Positions 16,271-22,965 of a DNA stretch of 50,025 nucleotides are shown here, piece by piece; within the stretch, counting starts at the first letter, position 1, and each line of letters starts with the position of its first letter. Origin of the DNA: a virus. Made by a program: the position numbers and the translations under genes. The notes beneath the pieces were generated by a model. The model was not told the origin of the DNA and ran no database searches. It worked only from the letters and a program-made list of their open reading frames with translations. The DNA is taken from positions 1 to 50,025 of IMG/VR virus record IMGVR_UViG_3300017739_000018; one strand, written 5' to 3'.

Positions 16271-17974
16271 TTAGTATCCGAATGTTGAATCTTGGGGTTT
16301 AAATGTGCTATTCTTAATGTCGTTAAGTGTTTTGTGGATAGAGACGTACCCAGATGTACGGGTCATTAACATGTAGCGGAGCGCGTCGTACGCATGGTCT
16401 TCCGCTTTTGTGTCGACGTCTTCAGAATTTGTTTTTGACAGGGGGATACCCGCTAACTGTTTTATTATGTTTGTGCACGTGTTAAAAAATTTAACTGTAG
16501 GCTCTCCGGTAAATTCATTGTCACCTAATCTACGGTGTATTTCCATTTTACCGGATATTCTGTTACTATCAGATGGAGTCCAACGGCAACCGCCACGGAT
16601 CATTGTCTCTGCAATAGACGGGCCGTATCCTGTACGATTCCAACAGGATTTATCGAGCACAACGTAATGAGGATTAGGGTCCCACTCCTCTAATTCTATT
16701 ATTTTAGCGGCTAGTTGCTCTGCTGTAAAGTGTTTTACGTAAAGTTCTCGATAGACCCATATGTTGTTGTCCCAATCGATTGCACCCCAGAGTACGCACG
16801 AAGGGCTTGCATAACCGTAGTCAGCGGCACGGATTCTTGGCCAGTTGGTTGGTAGTTCGAAAGGATCAACGCAGTGCTTAATCTTGTTAAACTCTGGGAA
16901 AGCACAACCTTCTGCAACATCCCAGTCTCCGTCGAGTAGACGCTTTCGCTCCACTTCTGGTAAGGAGAGGAGCATTGCTTCGTATTGGCCGTCCCGCATA
17001 AGGTACGGGTTGTCTGTAAGTCTGGCTGGGACGAATTTTCTCCAGTACAGCGGCTGGCCTGCCTTCTCATGTCCCTCAGGGTATACATATGGCTTTCCTG
17101 ACTCGATATCGGCGGGAACGAATGGCTTACCGGGGTTTCCTTGGTCGATGTACATCTTTTTGACCCACCAGCCTCCGACACCGCCGGGGTTGGCTGTACA
17201 CCGCATTGAGAGATTTTTCGAGAGCTCTGAGTCGGTTGAACGGAGACGTGACCGTAGGTAGTCCCATACGTAGGAGGTGGGATACTGGGTAATTTCATCG
17301 ATTGCTATCCAATTGAAGGCTTGTCCCTGATATCGGGTAACGTCTTTGTCTTTGTCAAGATAACTAAACCAGATAGTGGCCCCCGACGGGAAATGCCATG
17401 TGGATTTAGACTCTCTAAAGGAGGCACCGGGAAACGCCTTGGGATAAAGTTGTTTAGATTTGGAGATGAGTTCAGTCAATTCATCCAGAGTGCGACGGAG
17501 TAATAAACCACGATGACTAGGATTATGGCAATAACGGAGAGGATCTGCCAAGAGAGCGAAACTTTTTCCTCCACCAGCCGCACCGCCGTATAATACATCT
17601 TGTTCAGGTGCTGACAGAAAGTCTTCTTGTGGTCCATCATTCGGTTTGAATACAACTTCAGATTCTCCCACAAGCTTTTTAACTGCGTCTGGTAAGGCAT
17701 TTAAGTCTCCTACATCAATTACTCGTGAATTTTTACCTTGTAGTGCCGTTTCTACTTTTGATGCGGCTTTTTCTCGCACGGATGCACGATATGCTTGTTT
17801 CTTAGCCGCTTCTCTTTTCTTTTCAGCTTCTTTTTTTGATCTTCTTATCGAAGCTTGTGTCGCTCTACGCGCTTTTTCCGCAGTAGAGAGGTGATAACGG
17901 GCTTTGGGCGCGTTCGGGTCTTTTTTTGGACGACCACGGGCACGTTTTGGAGCTTCTGCGACCTCATCCGTCAT
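16271..17974 (-). CDS. terL: Terminase large subunit
   Basis: A 567-residue packaging motor ATPase-nuclease. Walker A is GGAAGGGKS (130-138), Walker B is WIAIDE (222-227), and ATPase-coupling text RCTANPGG follows. The nuclease half contains RAADYGYASPSCVLWG (first acidic residue), VVLDKSCW and EDHAYDALRYMLM with the C-terminal acidic residues. Residues 1-75 are an unusual basic extension with an AT-hook-like RGRPKK and an Arg/Lys/Ala helix. It overlaps terS by 11 bases. The extension may aid DNA or pac-site contact, which is inference. Confidence 0.93.
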   Translation of the reverse strand: MTDEVAEAPKRARGRPKKDPNAPKARYHLSTAEKARRATQASIRRSKKEAEKKREAAKKQAYRASVREKAASKVETALQGKNSRVIDVGDLNALPDAVKKLVGESEVVFKPNDGPQEDFLSAPEQDVLYGGAAGGGKSFALLADPLRYCHNPSHRGLLLRRTLDELTELISKSKQLYPKAFPGASFRESKSTWHFPSGATIWFSYLDKDKDVTRYQGQAFNWIAIDEITQYPTSYVWDYLRSRLRSTDSELSKNLSMRCTANPGGVGGWWVKKMYIDQGNPGKPFVPADIESGKPYVYPEGHEKAGQPLYWRKFVPARLTDNPYLMRDGQYEAMLLSLPEVERKRLLDGDWDVAEGCAFPEFNKIKHCVDPFELPTNWPRIRAADYGYASPSCVLWGAIDWDNNIWVYRELYVKHFTAEQLAAKIIELEEWDPNPHYVVLDKSCWNRTGYGPSIAETMIRGGCRWTPSDSNRISGKMEIHRRLGDNEFTGEPTVKFFNTCTNIIKQLAGIPLSKTNSEDVDTKAEDHAYDALRYMLMTRTSGYVSIHKTLNDIKNSTFKPQDSTFGY

Positions 17975-18371
17975 GCTCTACAACCATTTCTTTTTTCGGG
18001 GGGAGTAATACCACCCCATGTATAGCTTGGATGTTGACATTGTGAGTCTCTTGTTTCCCCAAGCCGACTCTATTGAGCAAACTCTCGGCCGCTTGGAGAC
18101 GTATGTTATCTCCACGCTCGATTTCTGGTGCATCAATGGTCTGGACAAGCTTATTAGCGGCTTTGAGAGCACCACCTGCAAGAATATTCCGTGCTCCTTC
18201 GATAATTTCGTCGGCAAGAGACTCTTTAAGGTGTCCGATGGAACCCTGCGAGTAACCTGACACTTCACAGGCACGTGAGAAGTTACCTCCGTTCTCGAAG
18301 AGTGCGGTAAGAAAAGCTTGTTGTTTGTCGGATAACTCACGTTTTTTCCGTTGTTGAGGAAGGAGATTCAT
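17964..18371 (-). CDS. terS: Terminase small subunit
   Basis: A 135-residue protein beginning MNLLPQQRKKRELSDKQQAF. A helix-turn-helix-like region (FLTALFENGGNFSRACEVSG, then YSQGSIGHLK) is followed by an oligomerisation helix (IIEGARNILAGGALKAANKL) and AAESLLNRVGLGKQ, the usual layout of small terminases that recognise the packaging site. It overlaps terL by 11 bases. ATG 18371 is chosen; an in-frame GTG at 18380 is possible. Neither has a clear ribosome-binding site, so this gene may be weakly or leaderlessly translated. Confidence 0.85.
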   Translation of the reverse strand: MNLLPQQRKKRELSDKQQAFLTALFENGGNFSRACEVSGYSQGSIGHLKESLADEIIEGARNILAGGALKAANKLVQTIDAPEIERGDNIRLQAAESLLNRVGLGKQETHNVNIQAIHGVVLLPPKKEMVVEHDG

Positions 18372-18541
18372 GAAAATCACATATATATGTTAAAAAAAGC
18401 GTACGAAGGGGCTTGTGGTCGCGGAACTTTGTTCACATGGACTATAAAAGTTGATTTCCCTTGCCATTTTGGCCCCGGTACAGAGTTATTATGGGCAACA
18501 ACCGTTTAATTTGTCAACAAAAAAAATATTTTATGTAGCTA

Positions 18542-18570
18542 TTGACGAAATGAAATCTGAACAGTACAAT
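18542..18570 (+). promoter_or_regulatory. Sigma70-like promoter B
   Basis: TTGACG (18542-18547), 17 bases, TACAAT (18565-18570). The -10 is the left arm of a perfect inverted repeat TACAAT-GGG-ATTGTA (18565-18579), a candidate operator. Transcription should start near 18577 and read into GCCCGCCGGGGTAAACCCAT, shared with promoter A. No gene follows; a terminator lies about 50 bases on. Confidence 0.75.
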
Positions 18571-18576
18571 GGGATT

Positions 18577-18660
18577 GTAAGCCCGCCGGGGTAAACCCAT
18601 ACAATACCCGCAGGTCAACCCCAGAACCCTGACAGTACCCTCTGCTGTCGGGGTTTTTTT
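18577..18660 (+). ncRNA. Candidate small RNA, about 84 nt
   Basis: This short transcript is bounded by promoter B and an intrinsic terminator. It contains no usable reading frame. The 5' part can fold with ATTGTA (18574-18579) pairing to TACAAT (18600-18605) around a CCC/GGGG hairpin, and the 3' part is the terminator stem. It is transcribed away from terS. The 5' segment copies, in sense, the leader of the gene at 7320-7550, so it could compete for a protein or RNA that binds that leader. Function is unknown; expression is not shown. Confidence 0.55.
18627..18660 (+). terminator. Terminator of small RNA
   Basis: Nine-base stem CCCTGACAG/CTGTCGGGG (one G-T pair) with a 9-base loop, followed by seven T. 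This is a strong intrinsic terminator on the plus strand with no upstream plus-strand gene nearby, so it must serve the short transcript from promoter B. Confidence 0.85.
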
Positions 18661-19054
18661 GTATCCAGTTTGCTCATCCATTGGATTACCAACGGTAAGC
18701 CGTCGTGTGAAACACTCCGTGAAACATAATACCCAAAACTACAAAAAATATGGGGAGATTGCTAGCAATAGTGCCACCACCCCCCGTGTCCCTTGCCCTG
18801 CCACCATTGGGGTCCTTTTATTTTAACATCACTGATCTTTCGGTTTTACCCTTGGGTCGTTCCTTCGGTCTCCCGTTGGGTAACCCCCAAAGGTTTTAAT
18901 GGCTCAACGCGTAGAAATTTCGGTAAAGGCGTTGACCCTTTTCAAATCGGTTTTCAAAATGGCCCCCGTCGATGGGCGGTTATATAGCCCCAGTGGACAC
19001 CTTAAAAAACCTTTAGATGTACTGGCGGTAAGTACTTAGGTATTTTTCTGGGAC
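18661..19054. other. Non-coding control region
   Basis: No convincing gene lies in this 394-base stretch next to terS. It has short repeats (GTGAAACA twice near 18706-18725; TTGGGT twice near 18853-18880) and a diverged copy of the GTTGACC dyad motif at 18924-18943. That copy overlaps a weak promoter pattern (TTGACC, 17 bases, CAAAAT). A packaging (pac/cos) site near the terminase genes or a replication control site could be here, but nothing seen proves either. Confidence 0.4.
18924..18943 (+). promoter_or_regulatory. Diverged GTTGACC dyad copy 5
   Basis: TAAAGGCGTTGACCCTTTTC resembles the four dyad elements at 21141, 21193, 23344 and 23379, in the same orientation. TTGACC is spaced 17 bases from CAAAAT, so it could be a weak promoter or a regulator-binding site. 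Confidence 0.4.
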
Positions 19055-19080
19055 AAAAAAAGGCCCCCGTAGTGGGGGCC
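19055..19080 (-). terminator. Strong terminator of early leftward operon
   Basis: On the minus strand GGCCCCC, ACTAC, GGGGGCC is followed by seven T (complement of A at 19055-19061). It lies about 55 bases beyond the stop at 19136 and closes the DUF932/regulator operon. Confidence 0.88.
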
Positions 19081-19135
19081 AAAAAGCCGGCGGGATAATC
19101 TGAGAATGGAAACTCAGCACCGGCTCGAGGGAATA

Positions 19136-19348
19136 TTATAGACTCACGTCAGACGTACCGACTAGCGCGAGTGTTTCCAGCTTATTGAGGACGTTGGCAA
19201 GATTGCGAGCAAAAAGGATGCGCTCGTCAGACACATACGTGCTGATCTTGTTGTCGTCACCGCGAGTCGCCCAACCCACTTGATCAATCAAACGCTTTAG
19301 TTCGGCAAGTTGAGCAGGCGTAAAGTTCAAAGTTGTTTCGGTTTTCAT
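19136..19348 (-). CDS. Small hypothetical early protein
   Basis: A 70-residue, mainly helical protein (LNFTPAQLAELKRLIDQVGW, ERILFARNLANVLNKLETLA). Its ATG overlaps the upstream stop as ATGA, so it is co-translated with the winged-helix regulator. A site AAGGGGAAC lies just upstream of the ATG. The operon ends at the terminator 19055-19080. No family is recognised. It may be a partner of the regulator, judged only from coupling. Confidence 0.65.
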   Translation of the reverse strand: MKTETTLNFTPAQLAELKRLIDQVGWATRGDDNKISTYVSDERILFARNLANVLNKLETLALVGTSDVSL

Positions 19349-19764
19349 AGTGTTCCCCTTAAGGTTTTGAAGTCGTTATTTTCCCTGACCCCTTCGGCCA
19401 GTGAGAACAATGTAATACGTCCCTTTCGAGATTGCAAATTTGCGAGCCCATGATGTTTCACAATGTGGGTGTACTGTGCGATTGTTTCCGGCTTAACTCC
19501 CAAGATCCCAGCAATGTGCTGGCGGTGCATCGTGCCGTAATGCGAGAGTAGTGCAAGCATACGGTAATGTGTCGAACGTATTTTTCGATCATCGGCGGTA
19601 CGCTTCTGGTCGGCCTCAAGCAACTCATCGGCCGATATCACCTCGCCGTCCATCTCATTTTTGAGATCGTCCAGTTGAGACGAGAGAGTCTCAATCTGGC
19701 TAGCGAGGGTTGAAAGTGCTTCGCGATGGTTCGCAAGTTCAGTGCTGAATGTTTTTGTGTTCAT
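19345..19764 (-). CDS. Winged-helix regulator candidate
   Basis: A 139-residue protein. Residues 1-45 form a coiled-coil (LANHREALSTLASQIETLSS, QLDDLKNEMDGE). Residues about 60-125 look like a winged helix: RSTHYRMLALLSHYGTMHRQ, the recognition-helix candidate GILGVKPETIAQYTHIVKHH and wing GLANLQSRKGRITLFSLAEG. This is a layout for a dimeric transcription factor. ATG 19764 has AGGA 8 bases upstream; the longer open frame crosses the next gene and is not used. It is the best local candidate to bind the dyad motifs near 21141 and 23344, but there is no direct evidence. Confidence 0.65.
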   Translation of the reverse strand: MNTKTFSTELANHREALSTLASQIETLSSQLDDLKNEMDGEVISADELLEADQKRTADDRKIRSTHYRMLALLSHYGTMHRQHIAGILGVKPETIAQYTHIVKHHGLANLQSRKGRITLFSLAEGVRENNDFKTLRGTL

Positions 19765-19846
19765 AATTTTCATCCTATTAATTTCGATATAATAATAAGT
19801 AAAACCAATACCCAAAGTAATCGCCACAAATTGGCTATTAGTTCGG

Positions 19847-20851
19847 TCATGCGGCCAACTCCAGTGATTGCCATTGTGGCGACTCGAGAACGGTGCGAAC
19901 TTTTGCTTCCCGTTGAAGTCGTACTCGGTGAGGATTCGACGAACCACGACTGGTCGATAGTTCGGTGATTGTGCCGTCATCGTTCTCGCGCTCCCATGTT
20001 TCATCGACGTGAGTCGCCCAATGTGTAAGGGCATTGTAAGCACCCCACAATGTCGGGCCCAACTCCCGCTGTTCCTCTTGGAATCGATGGTTGAGATAAT
20101 CGAGCAAACGGCCGTTAACTCGTGTGTTTTTGTCGGTCGAAAGTTGCGAGGCCTCGCCTCCTTTCTTGCACACTGTATTTTCGAGAACCTCAACCCACTG
20201 GGACCGATCTAATTCGATGGTTCTCCACTTCTGCATCTGGTCGCGGTGAGCATGAAACATACCAAGGCCTAGCGTAGATTTAGCAATCATCGCAGAGACC
20301 GACAGATTAGAGGTGTGTTTTCGTTTCTGGTGGTAAGCCTTCTGACCCCCAAACACCATCGTATTACGGCAGTAATCGCGGTAAGCACCGGAGAACACCT
20401 GAAACGCCCACGACATGTCGACGCTGTTAATAATGTCGGCGCGGGCCGTGATTCCTTCCCCCCTGCCGTCAATGTCGAAAGTGAGATCGTTGAAATAAAC
20501 TGCTCGAGTGGCGCGGCGGCCTTCGTCGAAAATCCGGTCGACTACGGTGAAATTATCGTGGGGTAACGATGGGTTCTCGAGTATCGATTTCGCTTGCTCG
20601 AGGAACGCCAGTGAATGATCCACAAGCTTATAGGATTTAGAGACCGGCGGTGACGCCAGTAGCTTTTGCGTGTTGCTGTTTCGGAGTGCGTAGTATCCCT
20701 CGACAAGATTCCGGTCGCGGTCGTAAATCGCCTCCTTTTGGACAGATCCAAGTTCACTAAAAAAGTCGACGTCAAGCGGGTTGCTGTGCGTGAACTCCAA
20801 ACCGTCTTGGATACGCTGAGCGGTGCGCTCTGGGTTAACTGCAATATTCAT
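19847..20851 (-). CDS. DUF932-like phage protein
   Basis: A 334-residue protein beginning MNIAVNPERTAQRIQDGLEF. The text YYALRNSNTQKLLAS, GRGEGITARADIINSVDMSW, AFQVFSGAYRDYCRNTMVFG and AYHQKRKHTSNLSVSAMIAK fits the DUF932/phage-plasmid-like family (surrounding a conserved Cys-Arg-Asn segment), whose role in phage and plasmid biology is not settled. The start is set at ATG 20851 by a strong TAAGGAGG site; the open frame continues upstream only across the tRNA gene and is not coding there. The gene is transcribed with tRNA-Cys from the promoter at 20984. Confidence 0.75.
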   Translation of the reverse strand: MNIAVNPERTAQRIQDGLEFTHSNPLDVDFFSELGSVQKEAIYDRDRNLVEGYYALRNSNTQKLLASPPVSKSYKLVDHSLAFLEQAKSILENPSLPHDNFTVVDRIFDEGRRATRAVYFNDLTFDIDGRGEGITARADIINSVDMSWAFQVFSGAYRDYCRNTMVFGGQKAYHQKRKHTSNLSVSAMIAKSTLGLGMFHAHRDQMQKWRTIELDRSQWVEVLENTVCKKGGEASQLSTDKNTRVNGRLLDYLNHRFQEEQRELGPTLWGAYNALTHWATHVDETWERENDDGTITELSTSRGSSNPHRVRLQREAKVRTVLESPQWQSLELAA

Positions 20852-20873
20852 GGCTAAAAGCCTCCTTAGTAAT

Positions 20874-20947
20874 TGGACACAGCGAGGGGAATCGAACCCC
20901 TGTAAACAGATTTGCAGTCTGTCGCCTAACCAGTCGGCCACGCTGTG
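20874..20947 (-). tRNA. tRNA-Cys (GCA)
   Basis: Full cloverleaf on the minus strand: acceptor CACAGCG/CGCTGTG, D stem GCC/GGC with loop GACTGGTTA, anticodon stem ACAGA/TCTGT with loop CTGCAAA (anticodon GCA), T stem AGGGG/CCCCT with TTCGATT, discriminator T, and encoded CCA (20874-20876). U73 is an identity element of tRNA-Cys, so it should be chargeable. It is the only tRNA seen, 22 bases before the DUF932 gene. It may supplement host tRNA or mark a past or present attachment site. Confidence 0.95.
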
Positions 20948-20983
20948 TCGGTATCCGGTCGGCCAATCCGATCCGGTAAAGTC

Positions 20984-20992
20984 ATTATAGCA
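20984..20992 (-). promoter_or_regulatory. Extended -10 promoter for tRNA-Cys operon
   Basis: On the minus strand TGCTATAAT is a perfect -10 with extended TGn. The -35 is poor (TTGTTA with a long 19-base gap), as is usual for extended -10 promoters. The start near 20977 gives a 30-base leader to the tRNA. Dyad copies 1 and 2 lie about 150-230 bases upstream. Confidence 0.65.
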
Positions 20993-21058
20993 CGGAACAA
21001 AAGAACCATAACAAGAAACCAAGCAAAAAAGTTTCTGTCAAAGAAGTGAATCCAACGA

Positions 21059-21073
21059 CGCGATCAAATCGCG
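21059..21073. repeat. Inverted repeat CGCGAT/ATCGCG
   Basis: Perfect 6-bp arms CGCGAT and ATCGCG around CAA in the gene-free stretch 20990-21240 upstream of the tRNA promoter. It is a possible operator or a processing hairpin; no T tract follows on either strand. Confidence 0.5.
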
Positions 21074-21140
21074 GGCGAGGGACCTCGTCGGGCTTTAAAG
21101 AGAATTTAGAAACGGCACAATATTTCCCATAACCTACGCG

Positions 21141-21218
21141 CCCAAAATGAGGAGTTGACCTTTTTTGTTGCTGATTTCGATTCGCATCCATGCCCAAAAT
21201 GATGCGGTGACCTTTTTT
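21141..21218 (+). repeat. Dyad motif copies 1 and 2
   Basis: Two 26-base direct repeats (21141-21166 and 21193-21218, offset 52 bases, about five helical turns): CCCAAAATGA, then GGAGTT or TGCGGT, then GACCTTTTTT. Their right half, TGACCTTTTTT, matches copies 3 and 4 at 23344 and 23379. The region lies between the GP88-like gene and the tRNA promoter and is otherwise without genes (20990-21242). Confidence 0.75.
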
Positions 21219-21242
21219 GGTCTGCATTTGAATTCACTCCCG

Positions 21243-21911
21243 TTAGTGCGTCTTAAAAATGATGTTCTTGTCGGGCGCGTCCCAACAAAGAGCGCAAGTT
21301 GTGCAAGCTTGTGTTTTCCTTTCCTGTTCTGGGCAAACAATACCATCACTAGTTAGCTCCTCACTGTTGGCACTAAACGTCCCACAAGTGTCGGACCATC
21401 GTACAGCCCATCGTTCGGGAAAACCGTTACGGTTCGTTTGTAGCTCGTGGTAGATTTGCAGGTCATCGGACGGAGTAACATGCGTATACCCCCACACATA
21501 AAGATTCTGGTGTAATACCAAAAGTTTACGCCAGAGTTCCACATACTCTGCGCTATAGAAATCCCCAAGAACGTGCAACCGCACCAGTACTTTGCGTTTC
21601 TTTTCTCGCGCTTTAGTACAAATCTCTTTTACCTCCCTAATCAATCGCGCCTCAAGTTCTCTCCCGTGTTCCAACCGATGGGCGAACGGCATATTGTCAC
21701 CGTAACAGTCATCCCAGTGATGGCAAGAAGTTGGGCACGTCTCCCGTTCAGTTAGCGTCAAGGTATACACCTCCGCACCTTTCAACTTACCTTTTTTTAC
21801 GTGCCGTCCTGCACCTCCTATTTTCGCGCTTGATGGCTTCTTTAAGACGGAGTGCGAGTATCCCGTCAAGCTTTTTTTGCTTTTTTGGTAACGTGTTGTT
21901 GTGAGGTGCAT
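21243..21911 (-). CDS. GP88-like cysteine-rich phage protein
   Basis: A 222-residue protein with a Cys cluster ETCPTSCHHWDDCYG (about 55-70), a barrel-like segment VLVRLHVLGDFYSAEYVELW, then VWGYTHVTPSDD, and a C-terminal Cys set (GIVCPEQERKTQACTTCALC). This matches the phage GP88 family, thought to be related to radical SAM-like or metal-cluster proteins; the enzymatic role is not established. The ATG has a GGAG site at a good distance. It is the last protein gene of the early block before the tRNA. Its two Cys clusters could bind a metal or Fe-S cluster. Confidence 0.75.
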   Translation of the reverse strand: MHLTTTRYQKSKKSLTGYSHSVLKKPSSAKIGGAGRHVKKGKLKGAEVYTLTLTERETCPTSCHHWDDCYGDNMPFAHRLEHGRELEARLIREVKEICTKAREKKRKVLVRLHVLGDFYSAEYVELWRKLLVLHQNLYVWGYTHVTPSDDLQIYHELQTNRNGFPERWAVRWSDTCGTFSANSEELTSDGIVCPEQERKTQACTTCALCWDAPDKNIIFKTH

Positions 21912-22002
21912 TGTTTGTTTCTCCAGTAAGAGTAATTGGTCTTTCGTCGTTTGCTCTCCAGTCTGCTAAGGCTTCTGGATGACATATTGTTTTCGGCTTC
22001 AT
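21787..22002 (-). CDS. Small basic early protein
   Basis: A 71-residue protein, MKPKTICHPEALADWRANDE onward, ending in a Lys/Arg-rich helix (LRLKEAIKRENRRCRTARKK). Its ATG overlaps the upstream stop as ATGA and its 3' end overlaps the GP88-like gene by 125 bases in another frame. The coupling supports it as real. Function is unknown. Confidence 0.55.
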   Translation of the reverse strand: MKPKTICHPEALADWRANDERPITLTGETNNAPHNNTLPKKQKKLDGILALRLKEAIKRENRRCRTARKKR

Positions 22003-22202
22003 TTTCGTTCCCTGTATATAGCTAACATATCTTGCGCACACCGTAAATGTGACATAGCGTTATCTAGGTCGCTTGATTCGGTATCACCAGTGTCATGCAA
22101 GATGGTGATAGCTTCGGTTATTAAGTTAAAACATTGCGTCAATTGTTTATCCACTAACGCATCGACTCGTACCTTGTTTTCATTCCTACTTGTTACGATC
22201 AT
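21999..22202 (-). CDS. Small early helical protein
   Basis: A 67-residue protein (VRVDALVDKQLTQCFNLITE, LDNAMSHLRCAQDMLAIYRE), probably a helical bundle. AAGG precedes the ATG by 5 bases. It overlaps the upstream gene by 17 bases and the downstream gene by 4 (ATGA). No family is recognised. Confidence 0.6.
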   Translation of the reverse strand: MIVTSRNENKVRVDALVDKQLTQCFNLITEAITILHDTGDTESSDLDNAMSHLRCAQDMLAIYRERK

Positions 22203-22389
22203 TTTTACCTTTCCTTAATATGTATAGCTCCTGTAAAGCTTCACGGGGCGTTTCACTAAATACCGAATCACCTCCCGTCTCTGCTTTAAAATTTGTGGAA
22301 TATAAAGAGTTAAAACATTGAACATTGACACAATCACGAAACATAAAGTTAAGTAATGTTGTGTCGGAAATTTGCTTTGCGTTTTTCAC
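22186..22389 (-). CDS. Small early protein, GTG start
   Basis: A 67-residue protein beginning with GTG (MKNAKQISDTTLLNFMFRDC) and supported by a strong AAGGAGG site 9 bases upstream, which is inside the preceding gene. It ends with EALQELYILRKGKNDRNK. No domain is recognised. The overlap on both sides is typical of this early block of small genes that may target host functions. Confidence 0.6.
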   Translation of the reverse strand: MKNAKQISDTTLLNFMFRDCVNVQCFNSLYSTNFKAETGGDSVFSETPREALQELYILRKGKNDRNK

Positions 22390-22708
22390 TGTGTGGGGCC
22401 TCCTTTACTGGTTTTTGCTCAATGGTATCGTGGTACTCAATCCAAGACGCGAGATATTCGTCATCGCTAGTCACGCCATAAGCTTTATCGATAACCATAA
22501 CATCACACCAAGGATACTTGTCACATACGCAATCCAAAACCTGATCTTTTGTTTCCGCAAAAACACTTACAACAAAAAACCGGCAAGGTTCAAAGGGCGG
22601 GTACTCTGTATCCTGATCCAGTAAAATGCAACGGAACCTAAACGATACCGGCCCAATTCTATTTTCCGCAAAGTGCACCTTTTTAGTGCGGTAATTTTCT
22701 GAAATCAT
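22349..22708 (-). CDS. Hypothetical early protein, 119 residues
   Basis: Starts MISENYRTKKVHFAENRIGP at ATG 22708, which overlaps the upstream stop as ATGA. A mixed alpha/beta pattern is visible (VSFRFRCILLDQD, CRFFVVSVFAETKDQVLDCV) with a charged C-terminus. The second half resembles small phage proteins with a ferredoxin-like layout. There is no known function. Confidence 0.6.
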   Translation of the reverse strand: MISENYRTKKVHFAENRIGPVSFRFRCILLDQDTEYPPFEPCRFFVVSVFAETKDQVLDCVCDKYPWCDVMVIDKAYGVTSDDEYLASWIEYHDTIEQKPVKEAPHSEKRKANFRHNIT

Positions 22709-22965
22709 CCCAGCACCTCGCTCTGCGAATCCCAATTGAGATCATCAACAATAACCTGTTCCTTTGTCTCAATCCACACTCTCGCGCCACAAGCTAATGG
22801 CTTATCTGGAGAATACACAAGCTTGCTAGGCCCGTTAATTCTTACACCAAAACCTTTCGTATTACTCCGACTTGTCTTTACAGTAACAACCGGCCTGAGA
22901 TCGTCGGGATTCTTTGCGTTATGTCGTATGTTGTGCTGATTAATGTGTATGCGTTTAATTGTCAT
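22705..22965 (-). CDS. Hypothetical early protein, 86 residues
   Basis: Starts MTIKRIHINQHNIRHNAKNP at ATG 22965, chosen because GGAGG lies 9 bases upstream; an ATG six bases earlier is too close to that site. Beta-rich segments are present (LRPVVTVKTSRSNTKGFGVR, ARVWIETKEQVIVDDLNW). It overlaps the upstream gene by 11 bases. Unknown function. Confidence 0.6.
   Translation of the reverse strand: MTIKRIHINQHNIRHNAKNPDDLRPVVTVKTSRSNTKGFGVRINGPSKLVYSPDKPLACGARVWIETKEQVIVDDLNWDSQSEVLG

Noticed and set aside
17978-18340. 120-residue frame overlapping terS
   Set aside because: Out-of-frame shadow of terS; no ribosome-binding site, and the terS frame has the helix-turn-helix pattern.
18793-18987. 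64-residue plus-strand frame in the control region
   Set aside because: No ribosome-binding site and no protein-like pattern; it crosses the dyad motif copy.
19765-20193. Long upstream extension of the winged-helix gene
   Set aside because: It overlaps the DUF932 gene in another frame and looks unlike protein; ATG 19764 has its own ribosome-binding site.
20852-21022. N-terminal extension of the DUF932 gene
   Set aside because: The extra codons run through the tRNA-Cys gene and the promoter; a strong ribosome-binding site sets the start at 20851.
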